A stretch of DNA of 64,000 bases from Euglena gracilis (GCA_039621445.1 CP154957.1:18238906-18302905), one strand, 5' to 3'; counted from the first letter of the stretch, positions 50,401 through 62,345 are shown. Numbers and translations: made by a program. Notes: a model not told the origin generated them from the letters alone.

Positions 50401-53400
50401 TCTGTCCAGCTGCAGGGTGGGCCAAAAATGTGCAGATATTGGTCAAAAATGGGCTGTCAAGGTCAAGTTTTGGGAAATCGATTTTGTTTTGGTGTAACTG
50501 GCAGTCGTGGCAGCTTTTTTTGCCGGTATTTGTATAGTTTTGATTTTCTGCTGGCCTGTTCAACCCCCCCCCCCAGCCAGCCAACTTTCGGGGAGATAAC
50601 ACACTTTTTCGAGTTAATAATTTTGAATAATCAAATTATTGACCGAAAATCTCACCCCGGCGAAATGGCATAGTCGAAACTGGGGGGGTTGGCAAATCTG
50701 GACCCTTGTCGGCTGAATAGCTCGGGTCTGGCGGGGAGTTGGGGGTCTGACAGAGGTGATTCGGAAAGCCAGCATCCAGTGGCTCGCAATTGAAAACGAA
50801 AAAATCCGCGAACGGGGCCGGGGTCATGGTGATAATCCGCCCGTTTTTATTAACTACCCCTCCCTTTGCTGTGGTGGTGAGCTTCGCCCTTACTCTAAAG
50901 ATTTACTAACCTATTTTGGAGGATAATTGTTGGACCCCTGATTGACTTCGCAAGTCAACTGAACCAGCTGACTTCCCGGGCGTCCGGTTGCCAAATTGAA
51001 AACGGACGTTTTCAAAGGCGTCCCTGCATCTCGTCCCCTCACAAAACCAACTACCAGCCCGAAAAAGATGTTTTGGTTCAAATAGGCAGTAATTATATTT
51101 TGAATTTACAGTCGTCCATTTCCTTGTTTATCCGAACTCTTCACTAAGCCCGAGTTAGAGTCAATTTTCAGACAATTTTGGGCCTTTTGGGGGGCCATTT
51201 TGGGCTGGTTTGGAGGTCAAAAAATATGTGCTTCAAAATATCTCGAAAATGAAGCAAAATCAAAAGAAATGTCCATCAACAAAAAACAAAGCCCCGGAAC
51301 GCCTTGTCTAACAGCATTTAATTTCCTGTGATTCCACAGCTCGCCCCAGCAGGACATTGCTTTGGGACCCCCCCCCCAGGGAGGCTCCTAAAACGGCTGG
51401 AAAATTTGGGCTGGAAAAAGGCAACAAAAAAACAACGTCAAAAAAAAACAGCCCGGCCCACTATGGGCCCTGAAGCAACTTTCTTTGTTCCTTGCCTTAT
51501 TCGTGAGGAAGAGGGGCGGCTGCGATGTCTCGGAGTTTCCTTCTGCGGAACGGCGGGGCTTCTGTTTGTTCACTGACCCCGTCAGCAGGGTGGGCGTTTT
51601 TTTTGTTTTGACACAAAAAAGCATGTTTGTCACCAAAAAAAAACGCCATAAGAAACAAATGTTTTTGAAAATGCAGATTTTCTTGTGGTTTCTTTGAAAA
51701 ATGGGCCTTTTGAGGGGGAATCAAAAAACATAACATGACACATTTGTTTTTGTTGATATAGGATGGCCGCCATTCAAAAGCAACCCCCCAAGTGTCGGAT
51801 CAAGTGTAGCAAGGCATGGCACATTCTTTAAGAGAGTTCACTCCTCATTGTCTGATGAAATCTGAGAAATGAGCTGCAAAAAAAGTGGATCCTGCCAATG
51901 AATTTTCCTGGAAAATTTCAAAAAAAATTCCCCAAAAACCCCCAATAACTTTTTAATTATTTTTAAAAATATTTAAAACATTTTTATGGTTGTTTTTTGA
52001 AGGAAAAAAATTGTTTTTTTAAATAAAAAAAGGAACGGCAAACCTTGCCCTTTAAGCGGCAGGAAATAAATGAACTCATCGACAGGGGGAGGGGGGATAC
52101 GTGGCTGGAAAAAAGCTTCTGGCTGGCTGGACCCCGGGGGTGGGGTCAATTTTTCTTCAGCAACTCCCTAAACCCAAGCTATGGCCATTCTAAAACGGTC
52201 CGACTCCAAATACTGCATATTTAACCTTTTTGACTTTCTTGCTGTTTCTTGGGCCAGTTCGGGGTCGAAAAAAACAATATATCCCCAAAATCAATTAAAA
52301 ATTTTACAAAATATCTCCAAAATGGTGGCCAATCGAAGGAAATCACTGGGGACCTAAAATCAAGCCCTTAGATCACCAAAAAAAGCCGGGCCCCATACAA
52401 CCTGTGTTAGTCGTATTTTGGGTTCCAAAAGTCCCAGGCCACTGGGCCACCAGGCCGGGCTGAGCCGGGTTGCCGGGCCTGCCAGGCCAAGGCTGGAGCC
52501 GCTGGGCCAGGCCGGGCCACTAGGTCGAGCCAGGCTGCCGGGCCGAGGTGGGCCGGGCCGGGCCAGGCTGCCGGATGCTGGGCCCGCCCGCCGGACTGGG
52601 CCAGGCCAGGCTGCCGGGCGGGCTCGGCGGCTGGGCTGTCAGTAACCACATGCCTCAAACATCTGATGCCTTAGGCACCATCAAGCAGCAAAGGAGCTCA
52701 GCACGTGGCGTGGGAGATCAGGCGGTGAACTTTGGGGTTTTGGACCCCCTCCCCCCCCCCTAGGTGAAGTTCACCGTTTAAAAGTTCACCGGGGGGGGGG
52801 GACACCCCCCCCCGCCTAACCCAACAGTGAAACTTCACCGGTGAACAAGAGCACATTTTCGGCCAAAAATGGCCAAAAATGACATCCTGGGCAAGTTTTG
52901 GGAAATTTCGATAAAATTCCATCAACATCAACCTCAAAATGACCGTTTTGAAAGGAAAAGCAGCAAAAACTCACCCATCAGAATTTCACCCCCAACCATC
53001 AAAATGGTGAAGTTCACCTGAAAGCACCCCTCCCCCGATGAACGTTCACCGGTGAACTTCACTGGGGAGTCCCCCCCCCCCGTACTGCCTAACCTCCGTC
53101 GCCAGGGGGTTGGTATCAGACGGGATGGGATCCCCTACCTTTCAGTCTCCCGTTTATTTTTTTTGACATTGCGCCGTTTTTCTTCAAAAAAAAGGAAAAA
53201 AGACGCAGTATGTGAGCATTGTTTGTTCAACATTCCTCATAAATGGTGTAAGAGCTCAGAAACACAAAAACACAAAAAAAAACTCAGAACTCAACAAAAA
53301 CACAAAAACAGAAGAATGGAACGCACACTCCAAACGGTCCTGAAATAAAAAAATTTCCACCTGGTCCAAAAATTCCACAGGGAGCACGCAAAGGCAGACA

Positions 53401-56400
53401 GAGCACGCAGGATTGGGCAGAAAATTGTTATCTGATCAACTGTTCCATGACCCCATTCCAACTTTGCTCAACATTCTGGGCAAAAATTTGGAGTGGGGGA
53501 TGGGGAAACAGAAAATTTTCTGGGTCCATCCAAAAAGACAAATGGGATTACAGCTTGGAATTATTTTTTTGCATTTTCCTGCACATTTGTTGTGTAAAAG
53601 CTGCATGCAGTCATAGCACACTTGCATCTCGGCGATTGTGAGTCTCATCCCAAAGATGTCGCTTCCGTTCATTTGAAGTCACTGAATCACATTCAATTTG
53701 AGGTGCAAGGCCAGCAAACTGTGCCTTGAGAGGTGGTCAATTTGTTGGTAGGATTGTGTTTCTTTCAGAAAATATGTCAATATTATTAGAAGAAATATCC
53801 GAAATCAAAAGGGGGAATTCTCAAGGGGTTCAGACAAAAATAGCCAGCCATATCCATACTCACCAACAAGTGTGCAGGATCCTTCAAGCATGCCATCCCA
53901 ATCCTTTCTCCCTCATAACTGGCCAAACAAAAGAGAGGCAATAAGCAAAGAAGGCTTTCATTAGTGAATGTTAAAGCCAAGATACACCTTTCTAGGTCAA
54001 AGTTGCTTCACTGAGGGGGGAAAAGTGTCCCGAGACTTGGATCAGCTGAAAAAAATCGCCCACTGGTTGTGGAGAAAGACCACAAAAAGTTCTCTCGGGG
54101 GCCTCTTTCAAGGAGGGATTCTCGGGTGATCTGCGCCATTTCAAAAACCACCAAAATCGCCGAAATTTGGGTGAATTTTCATGGGAATTTAAAATGACCA
54201 GGAACCTAAAACAAAGCATCGGGGAGGGGACACTACCGGGAGGAGGGCAGGGTGCAGCCCGTTTTGCTATTTTTGGGCCATGAAATGTTTTGGCTGTTTT
54301 TGGATCAAAAATCCATCTCCAAAATGGCCAGGAATGAAAGGAAATCACTGGGCTGAAATAAAACCCTGGGGGCCGCCGATTGCCCCGTGTCGACCTTGCA
54401 AAGAGCTCAGTTCTAAGGGGGTGGTTCGGTGCGGGGGGGGGGGGGCGGACGGGGGAAACTATTCCCACATGACTTTGCCAACGTCACCCATTTGTATGTT
54501 TTTTTTCCTTTTGCCGAACAAAAAGAATTGCTCGGCCAAAATCTAGGACGCGGGGGGGGGGGGCCCCGGGGGGCCGCAGCACGGGGGGGGTGCGGGGGGA
54601 ACACCCTCAAAACCTGGTGTCATTCATTGGGGGGGATTTCCTGCCCATGGGATTTTGCATGCCCCTCCCACAAATGGCACCCCCCATGCAGGGGCTTTTT
54701 TAAGACCGGGGGGAGGGGGGGCCCCCCGCCCCCCCCCCCCCCCCCCCCGTGGGGGGGGGCGCCCCGGGGGGGGGGGGGTCCCGGGGGACCCGCAAAAAAT
54801 GGACAAAAAATCACGAAAAGTGCTAAAAATAGAATTTTTTCGGCGCCTGCGGCGCCGAAAAGTATATCCCACCCCCCTCCGGGGGGACCCCCCCCCGGGG
54901 GGGGGGGGGGGCTCGGCCGGACCCACCCACCCAACTCCCCCTCCCCCCCCCGGGGTCCAAACTTAAAAAAATCCCTGCCCCCATGATACCCCCTCCTGGA
55001 TCAGGAAAGTTATAAAGGTAGCAAACATGACTGTGAGGTCATTGGAGTTTTTTCATTCCGCCGACTTTCCCAAACCCCCCCCCCTTGCCACCGACCAAGA
55101 CCACCGACCAGGACTTTGCCGACCAAATGGCCAGGCCGGAAGGCCACGGCAGTTTTACGAAAAATGAATGGTAAATCTCGAAATCTACATCAAGAACTGT
55201 GTCTTGGGCACCGGCTTCACGCCCGAACCGACGCCTGAGGAATCACGGACAATTTTGCCCCAAATACCCACGTTTGGGACACTTTTGGGTGACTTTGTTC
55301 CGAATTGGTCACCGATCAAATTGGTAGATTTCACACTTATGATGCCATTTTACCCATCAATTGAAAGCTCTTCTTGAGGGATTTTGACAAATGGCCACAG
55401 AATTCATCCATAATGCACAGAGCTCATTCAGCGATCGTGTATTCCAAAAATCTGACATATTAATTCGCCAACCAAGCAAGACCTTTCGCCAAGACCTTTC
55501 GCTTGGTGCCCACAGAACTTAGGGACAGTGGCACCATTGGACAAAACCCCCAAGTTTCTGGCCGAAGACCCCCCCCCCAAAACTGCTCAGACATGTTTAT
55601 CACATTTCCACAAAGCGGGGGGGGGGGGGGATAGGATCCAGGGGCCTCTAAAATAAGGTCCAGAAATCAGTCAGTCAACAACAAAGGTTCAAAAATCTGG
55701 CTTGAGCTAATGTTCATTAAATCAAACTTCGCAACACTTCCACCTGGATTCGAGCTTCCATCCTCATCCGCCTCTCTGCTGCAATCTTTGCTTTCTCTTC
55801 AGAAACAAAGCTCTTCATCTTTTCCTTCGACTCATCTTTCTCCTACACAACAGCGAAGGAACACTTGGGGGAAGGAAGGAAAGGGCTCGTTTCACAATTG
55901 AGGCTCTCCTAAAAAGTTTGGGACAAGACCAACCAATTTTGGCAAGGCCACAAAAAAGGCCAAATCAACCAAAAGCAATCAATTTGCATAGGGAAAAAAT
56001 TAGGGGGCAGCTGGGGTCCTCGAGCCCCCCCCTTTAATTGTTCCCCCCCCCGTATTGTCCAATGGTCTGAAGGAGCTTGGGCATTAGCCAAATGGGGGGG
56101 AAGGAATGGTTCAATTTAAGCACCATTACCCCAGGGTGGTGACATTCGTGAAAAGTGGTCGGAAAGAAAAGTAAAAAATCGTGAAATTTCGTGAAATTTC
56201 AGGGTCCGGAAATTTCAGTCAACACCCTACTATTGGCTAGTGGTCTGAAAGAAAAGTAAAAATTCGTGAAATTTCAGGGGCCGGAAATTTCAGTCACCAC
56301 CCTACATCCCCCCCAAAAACCCCATTTTTTTCTTGGCCAGACCCCGGAAGACCAGTTGGGGGGGGGGGGCACTGCGGGGGGGGGGGGGGGGGGGGCGGGT

Positions 56401-56609
56401 CAAAAAAATTTTCGGCCGACAATCAAAGCAAATGAAATGAGCAAATCTCACTCCTTCTGGCCACTTTCCTTCGTTTCCTTCACATCACTTGCTGAGTGCA
56501 CTGGTCATACCCAAAATGCACCTCTTGCCACCTTTTTTGCCTGCTTTGCAACGTCAATGAATGCCTTACGTTCGACTGGTTGGGCCTCATTCACGATTTG
56601 AAGGATGTT
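47361..56609 (-). CDS. Unknown protein with coiled-coil and C-terminal CxxC/CxxC segment (7 exons, 5' incomplete)
   Basis: No family recognised. The last five exons (53918 to 47361) join in frame. They read through GMACLKDPAHLL, a charged segment, PEERPGKVQKAAETAARDQL, CKSCGGVGLD...CRHC (two CxxC pairs, likely one zinc site) and ARLASIVLPSRPKDARQRLA, ending AIYALFI and TAA at 47361. Two upstream 99-nt exons with clean GT-AG borders (coiled, Lys/Glu-rich) probably belong here, but at least one connecting exon is missing. Most introns are GT-AG; the last one is nonconventional. Confidence 0.5.
47460..47925 (-). other. Nonconventional intron (unknown gene, f-g)
   Basis: 466 nt, start CTG-CAG. 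A nearby GGCTTGTCC can pair with GGGCAAGTC just before CTG-CCATT at the end (9 positions with wobbles). Confidence 0.65.
47926..48040 (-). CDS. Unknown gene, exon f (CxxC...CxxC)
   Basis: Encodes CKSCGGVGLDLVPAGGSQCR then HCVLVQEGFDFEEAHEEV. Two CxxC pairs 13 residues apart suggest a zinc ribbon-like knuckle. The acceptor CCACAG is conventional. The donor is nonconventional: CTG-CAG, followed by a 9-bp complement to the intron end. Confidence 0.75.
48525..48900. mobile_element. MITE with perfect 8-bp duplication
   Basis: 376 bp. Begins CAGGCC, ends GGCCTG. GTTCCAGC on both sides (48517-48524, 48901-48908). The interior resembles 63393-63778 and 23591-23989. Confidence 0.85.
49801..49891 (-). 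CDS. Unknown gene, exon e (helical)
   Basis: Encodes PEERPGKVQKAAETAARDQL then KTLQDALRKQ. Acceptor TTGTTCCGCAG, donor GTGGGG. In frame with the zinc-binding exon. Confidence 0.7.
50100..53600. other. Intron DNA of the unknown gene
   Basis: AT-rich with C/G-run fragments. A piece near 50107 (CCCAGCTCAGAGGCTGGAAA) recurs at 18297 and 31195. The GC minisatellite at 52425 is inside. No exon recognised. Confidence 0.45.
52425..52645. repeat. GC-rich minisatellite
   Basis: Degenerate GGCCGGGCCAGGCTGCCGGG units. Open in several frames on both strands, with no splice signals. Confidence 0.75.
53622..53681 (-). CDS. Unknown gene, exon d
   Basis: Encodes TSNERKRHLWDETHNRRDA in a 60-nt exon with acceptor GTGATTCAG and donor GTGTGC. 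It joins to exon e as RRDAMPEERPGK. Confidence 0.55.
53860..53918 (-). CDS. Unknown gene, exon c
   Basis: Encodes YEGERIGMACLKDPAHLLV. The acceptor TTTGTTTGGCCAG is textbook. The donor GTATGG is chosen over GTGAGT four bases earlier because only it keeps frame with the next exon; the two could be alternative sites. Confidence 0.58.
53990..55740. other. C/G-run rich intron DNA
   Basis: Long uninterrupted C and G runs around 54550-54960 flank a CGGCGCCTGCGGCGCCG hairpin (54840). No exon found, although one connecting exon of the unknown gene is expected here. Confidence 0.45.
55744..55842 (-). CDS. Unknown gene, upstream exon b (coiled coil)
   Basis: 33 codons: EKDESKEKMKSFVSEEKAKI then AAERRMRMEARIQ. 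Acceptor GTTGTGTAG, donor GTGGAA. The strongly charged heptad-like pattern suggests a coiled coil. Confidence 0.68.
56511..56609 (-). CDS. Unknown gene, upstream exon a
   Basis: 33 codons in phase 0: NILQIVNEAQPVERKAFIDV then AKQAKKVARGAFW. Acceptor CGTGGCAG, donor GTATGA. It joins in frame to the exon at 55744. Confidence 0.6.
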
Positions 56610-56809
56610 CTGCCACGATCCTGACCACTTCAGAGGGGGGTCATTTAGGGGGGTGATGGTAAGTCCTTTTCTTGGATTCCAAGACGGGAATGAAAAAAAA
56701 CATGAACAATCCTTATGTTCAATTTATTTTGACGTTTTCCAATTTCAATTCTCAATGACTGAGGTGATTCCCAGGTATCAACCACTTTAACACTCATTTC
56801 CCGGGTTCA

Positions 56810-56920
56810 TCACAAGTGGAACACCTCTTGACTGGCACCACACTTGCCATCCTTCTCCACTTCCAAAATTACAGGAGCTTTGTGATTCCGATAGTCATGG
56901 AACACCATCACATGAAGGCA
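56810..56920 (-). CDS. Last exon of another unknown gene
   Basis: 36 codons plus TGA: CLHVMVFHDYRNHKAPVILE then VEKDGKCGASQEVFHL. The acceptor TTGCTCACAG is conventional. The upstream exons were not found. The gap to exon 56609 is only 200 bp, so this stop could also belong to an alternative end of the next gene. Confidence 0.5.
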   Translation of the reverse strand, partial: CLHVMVFHDYRNHKAPVILEVEKDGKCGASQEVFHL

Positions 56921-58088
56921 CTGTGAGCAAAAGGAACAAATGGAGGAAGAACATTCAGAATTAAGAGCAAAAGTGCCATGCGCCCCCCCCCTATGAAAAA
57001 CCTGGAGGGAAGGTGTGGTTGATGTTCCCCCAAAAATTTTGGGCTACCTGTCCGATGATTCCTCCCCAAAAAAATTTGGCCGCCCAAAGGCCAAAAAAGC
57101 CGATGGACAAAGGTTTTCAAGGATGAAAAAGGAGAAAAATTTTACCACTCCTATTCATTAAAGAAATTCCAAAATCTGTCACTTTTTGGGGGCGGAACAT
57201 TGGCCATCCTGGTTTTAGAGGTCGGGCCGACCGAGGTCGGGCAAACCATTGGTTGGGCTGACCTCTGGAGGTCGACAGAAATTGCCACTGTACCGCGTTA
57301 CCCCCCCCCCCCGGCGCAATGGCGTACATTGGGGGGGGGGGGGTAATGGATAGTCGGCCGACTAGGGGAGTTTGTGGTTAGTCAGCCGACTAGTTGGCGA
57401 AGCACCCACTCTAATGTGCTAACGGGTCGAATTTTTTAAGCCCCCCCTGTGAACATATTCCAAAGCAGACTGGTCGGCGGATATCAAAATGGTTTCTGGC
57501 TGGCCCAAATCACCCAAAAATGGTCCACATGGGGCCAGATGAGTACTCTGCACTAGTATGATCACCCACAGATGAAAATGCATGGTTGGTGTGTAGAAAT
57601 GGTTTTTTCTTGGGGGGGGCGAGATCCTTGACAAGGCTAAATATATACCATTGTTTTTCTTCGCCGCCCAAAGGACGGCGAGACAGGGGAGCTTTTTCTG
57701 AATGAGTGCATTGAATGTGACAAAAAAATGTGGCAATTTTTGACATCATAACGCAAGTATGTCGCAATTTGGAAACTTTCAAGCCGCCCAACGGAAAAAA
57801 GAGATGGTAATCAGGTTGTCTCCCAAAACCCGTCCCCTCCGAGCCATTTTGAATGGAACGAAAAAACTCTGGACGGTGATGCATTTTCCAAAAGGTTCCC
57901 CAAAATGAGTCAAATTTGTCAACAAAAATGGTGTGCTTTAAAATTTTGAATTTAAGACGCCAAGTCAAGATATATGTGCTTCCTGTTGCCGCCCGAAGGG
58001 CGGCGAGACAGCAGATATTCACACAACAACCCCAAATTGAAACCGTGTCTGGGGGCTTTGGGTTCACGCCCGAACCGGCGTCTGGGAC

Positions 58089-58432
58089 CATACAATTGCT
58101 TACCGACCCCCGGGGGGGGGAGGGGGGGTCACTCCACTTTTTTAAAAACCAGTCAGTCACTCATTTTCAAAAAACCAGCCAGTCACTACCCCCCCGGGGG
58201 GGGGGGGTCGGCCACTCAGAAAAACGGCCACTTTCCAGTCACTTTAGGCCATTTTAGGCCAAAAAATTTTTCCGGCGCCTTTGGCGCCGGGGTCACTCAA
58301 GCCACTTTTGCCCACTCCTGGCCGACCCCGGGGGGGGGGGGGGTCCGGGCCAAAAACCAGTCAGTCACTTTGAAAAAACCAGTCACCCACCCCCCCCGGG
58401 GGGGGGTTGGTCAGTGCTTGAGCAATTGTCTG
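58089..58432. mobile_element. MITE with perfect 8-bp duplication (twin of 17195-17556)
   Basis: 344 bp, nearly identical to the 17-kb copy along its whole length. TCTGGGAC on both sides (58081-58088, 58433-58440). The close identity implies recent movement. Confidence 0.87.
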
Positions 58433-60482
58433 TCTGGGACGCCAGTTCGGGCGGGAAATTTCTGCGCCAAACCAGCGTCCCAGACGCCGGTTCGGGCGTG
58501 AAACCGGCGTCTGGGGGACCCACAATAAAAAGTGCAAAAGACTGTCCAAAAGGGGTTGTAGACATGTGGTCCTCATATTTGAGCAGTTTTTGGGGGGTTT
58601 TCTGCCGGAAATTGGGGTTTTTTGAACAACAATTTACTTTTGGCCAATTTGGAGAATTTCTGAAATAGAATGCCATGCAGCATGGCTGAAATCTAAGGCC
58701 ATCTGCCGAAAGCCCTTGAAAAGAGCTTTCGATCGATGGGCGACATGGCAGCTAAAAAGTGGAATTTCGAATTTGCAAACAGGGTCGGAAAATGCAATCG
58801 CTGACTTTCAGAGCGCTGTGCAATGTGGCTGAGTTCTGTGAGCACCAAGCAACAGGTCTTCGGGGGAGCTTTCGTTTGATATGCAATATGCAACCTGAAC
58901 TATGAGATTTGACAAACTAACATGCCAAACTTCGGAATACACAATCGCTGAAAATAAGAGCTATGTGAATTATGGACAAATTCTGAGGCCATATATTGAA
59001 AGCCCTTGAGACGAGCTTTCGATTGATGGGAACAGTGCTTCAGAAGTGTGGAATCTACGAATTTCGACCGGCTGCCAACATAGTTGGCAGCTTGTTTTTG
59101 TTTGGACGCTGTTTTTTTTTGCATTTCTAATTTTTAACAATGTTTTTTTCAAAAAAATACCCACAAGGTTTTGAAACACAAATTTTTTTGAATACATATT
59201 TTCAACCATTTTCGGCAACTTCTAAGTCATTTCTGCCAAAAAATTGGTTTTTCACAAAAACGAAAAAGTCATAAAATTACATTTTTTTTTGCAGTTTCGG
59301 ATGTTTTTGACCACTTTTTGGCAGTTTTTGAACTTAGCAGGATTCGAAGTATGGTTTTGGTGTTTCATAACGAGTTTTTTCAATGAAATTTCCCTTTTGT
59401 TTTTTTTTGGTCGTTCTTTTAAAAAAAAACACGTGTTGTTTTGTTTTTTTTTTAAAAAAAAGCCACTATGGCCGCCAATTTGGACCCAAAGACCCCCAAA
59501 ACTGCCCAAAAAAACGGGTATTTGGGTGAAATTGGCCGTGATTCCTCAGCCGCCGGTTCGGGTGTGAACCCGGAGCCCCCCAGAAACGGTTTCAAGAAAC
59601 TGTGTCCCAGACGCGGGTTCAGGCGTGAAACCTGTGCCTGGGACCAGGGGTGTAGAAAGTGGGGGTCGGGGGGGGGGGGGCGGCCGCCCCCCCCCCCCCG
59701 GGATTTTGGAAAGAAAAAAATTTTGGCAGGAGTATGATATTTTTCTTTGCAATGCCATGACCAATGGTTCAAAGGGCGTTACCATCTCGGCTGCCTTCGG
59801 CAGCCACCAGTTAAAATCACATTTCTGGAAAATGAAATTGCAAAATCCATTACTGTCTCGGCCGCCCTTGGCGGCCGAAATAAAGCCCTTGAGAAAATGC
59901 TCATTACACCTCCCTGAAACCCATGGCACTTCTTGATGTCTAATTGTGCCACAAACCGACTCATTTCCCCTCCTTTGATACTAATTGTTTTTTTTTGAGA
60001 CCCCACAAACCACTTTCACCTTGGCTGTTTGAATACAACCCGATTCCCCATGAATCCCCGCCCCTCCATTTTCTTGACCAGCTGAGTTTGGGGAAACTCT
60101 GCAGGTCAATTTCAATGAAAAAAACAATTTGCACAAAGTGAAAAAAATTGCTTCTTCGCAACCCCCCCCATCCCAGGTTGCAAAGTCGACAGTTGGGTTG
60201 AGTTGGGAGTCCAAAGGGGTTCTACCCATGATTTCACTTTCTAGTTTTTTGGGGGGCATTTTTTTGGAGCCCAGATTTCAGCCTGAAAACGTGTTTAGGA
60301 GGGGGCCCTCTTCGGGGGCCCCCCTGAACACGTTTTCAAGCTGAAATCCGGGCTCGGCCACAATTTGTTTAAAAACGTGTTCAGAGCCCGCCAAATGCCT
60401 GCCCTGAAATTCGTGGTCATGATTCACGCCAGGGGTCAAAAACGCAAAAATGTGAAATTCGGACCCAAAAAACGGCGCCCTA

Positions 60483-60605
60483 ATGGAAAACGTGCCTGAC
60501 CACAGATGTCTTAATGGAAAACGTGTCATTGCCACAGATGCCTTAATGGAAAACGTGTCATTGCCACAAATGCCCTCATGGAAAACGTGTTCATGACCAC
60601 GAATT
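60483..60605. repeat. About 33-bp tandem repeat
   Basis: Four copies of TAATGGAAAACGTG...CCACAGATGCC with small changes. Confidence 0.82.
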
Positions 60606-61209
60606 TCGCCCATCCGACCCATGAGTTCTGGACTTGTTTGGCCGCCTGAAGGGCGGCGAGACGGTACGGTAACGATGTCCAACAGCAAGAACACCCAAAA
60701 GTTCATTATACCCTCACCCCCCCCCCAAAGTGGCCACCCTCCAGGCACCGTGGGACCCCCAAAATGGCCACTCTGGCAGGGGGACACTTTGGGGGGGGGT
60801 CAAGTTTTGGCCTCCGGCGCCTTTGGCGCCAAAGGAAAATGGCCACTTTGGGGGGGGGGGGTAACCTGAAATTTGCCAAAAATTTTGGCCACTTTGGGGG
60901 GAGGGACACTTTGAGGGGGGGGTGAGGGTAATAGTGAATAAGGGTCCGATTGCCTGCCATGCACTTTGTGGGTATACTCACGGTATAAACCGTGTAATCG
61001 TGGATCTCTGCGCCGATCCTGGGCAGAAGCGCAGAGACGGGCCCAGTGTGCGGGGAAATTTGCCATGGAGATGAAGTCTGCAAGTATATTCCGTGGCTTC
61101 GCGAACGCCGTCACTCAGCTGAACTCGCAGTAGAGTCCGGAGGTTCCCGTCGTGTGCTCCACCTCAACACAGTTCCCTCGGTTCAGCTGCCTGTTTTAGG
61201 CAGCTTTGA

Positions 61210-61391
61210 CCCGGGAGAGAGGCAGTGAAGGTTGCCAACCAGGTTGCGAACCCCGGCGAGGAAGTTCTGCAAGACGCAGAACTCACTCGCGCCGTGGCCT
61301 CCACTGACTTTGCGCGGGATTTTGAGAATCAGCGGGCCAACATTCTTAATCCAAAAGCGTGTGCCAAGTGTGGGGTGACTTCTAGGCATCA
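61210..61391 (+). CDS. Uncertain plus-strand frame
   Basis: Reads EEVLQDAELTRAVASTDFAR then FENQRANILNPKACAKCGV and ends at TGA. A nearby frame (61020-61130: AEAQRRAQCAGKFAMEMKSA) and one at 62446-62590 (EEFVAAIRKISEGGKQEADD) have similar character. They may be exons of a plus-strand gene or an old retroelement. The minus strand is also open here, so this is weak. Confidence 0.25.
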
Positions 61392-61919
61392 ATGAAGCTA
61401 CTGCAACACCAATGCCTTACTCCAATCCTCCCCCAGTCACCAGTTTTGAATTGGATGCATGAGAATGTAATTTTGGAACCATTGGGAGCAAACTCTGGCA
61501 TAACGACTAGGCAACGGTGTGACGGGTGTATCTACGACTGTACCGACGAAACGAAACAACGGACTGTGGTGGATCACAACAGAAAAAAACGGAGAAACAC
61601 AGGTGCAGGGGTCCACGATTTTTCAACAAAATCCGTGGACTCGCCATCGATGATACCCCCCCCCCATATTGTCCCACCGACCTCTCCCCCGGAGGCCCGA
61701 CGGGACAATATGGGGGGGGGACAATATGGGGGTACCAAAGGAAATTTCATTGACCGAGCCAAAAAAACCCCTCGTCGGCCGGGCCGAGGGATAGGTTGGG
61801 GGGGGGAAAATATGGGGGGGGGGGTGGTATATCCATCACCCACGCTACCCAGGCGCAAAAAAAAGTCGTCCAGCTCAGAATATGTTGCGTTCAGGTCCTT
61901 ACAAACAGCTTCTATATAT

Positions 61920-62018
61920 AAATCAACAGACACTAACGATTTCAGCAGGGGCGCCGGGCCGTGCAAGCGAAGCGAGCGGCCCGGCGCCCCTGCTGAAATC
62001 GTTAGTGTCTGTTGATTT
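61920..62018. repeat. Hairpin with 41-bp perfect arms
   Basis: Arms 61920-61960 and 61978-62018, loop of 17 bp. The arms run from AAATCAACAGACACTAAC to GGGGCGCCGGGCC. Confidence 0.93.
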
Positions 62019-62127
62019 ACTAAAACCTATTTCGTCTGGGCCCGCACGCCTGTCTTGAAAATTCATTCGACCGATGCACCTGGCTTGAGTTTTGGCCGGT
62101 TTTGTCATTTTTTTCAAGAAAACGTAC

Positions 62128-62345
62128 GCCGTCTTGGAAATTGTTTTACACTAACACATCCCTGTCTTGGAAATCGTTTTACACTAACGGATCCCTGTCT
62201 TGGAAATCGTTTTACACTAACGGTCGCCTGTCTTGGAAATCGTTTTACACTAACAAACGCCTGTCTTGGAAATCGGTTTACACTAACAAACGCCTGTCTT
62301 GGAAATCGTTTTACACTAACAAACGCCTGTCTTGGAAATCGTTTG
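62128..62345. repeat. 33-bp tandem repeat
   Basis: Six to seven copies of a unit containing TTGGAAATCGTTTTACACTA with a variable tail (ACATCC, GGATCC, GGTCGCC, AAACGCC). Open on the plus strand but without other gene features. Confidence 0.88.

Larger units (their letters stand above)
57121..61000. other. Repeat-rich stretch without recognisable genes
   Basis: Contains the MITE 58089-58432 and recurring GCCGCC...AAGGGCGGCGAGAC hairpins (57660, 57990, 60640). It also has recurring GGTTCACGCCCGAACCGGCG units (58065, 58480, 59560; also 55215) and several AAGCCCTTGAxxxGAGCTTT repeats (58715, 59000). No coding exon supported. Confidence 0.5.

Noticed and set aside
52407-52658. Proline/alanine-rich frames on both strands
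   Set aside because: A GC-rich minisatellite is open in several frames; no splice signals.
62128-62345. CRISPR-like array
   Set aside because: The repeat is 33 bp with only a 5-7-bp variable tail and no spacers of constant length, and the window is eukaryotic.
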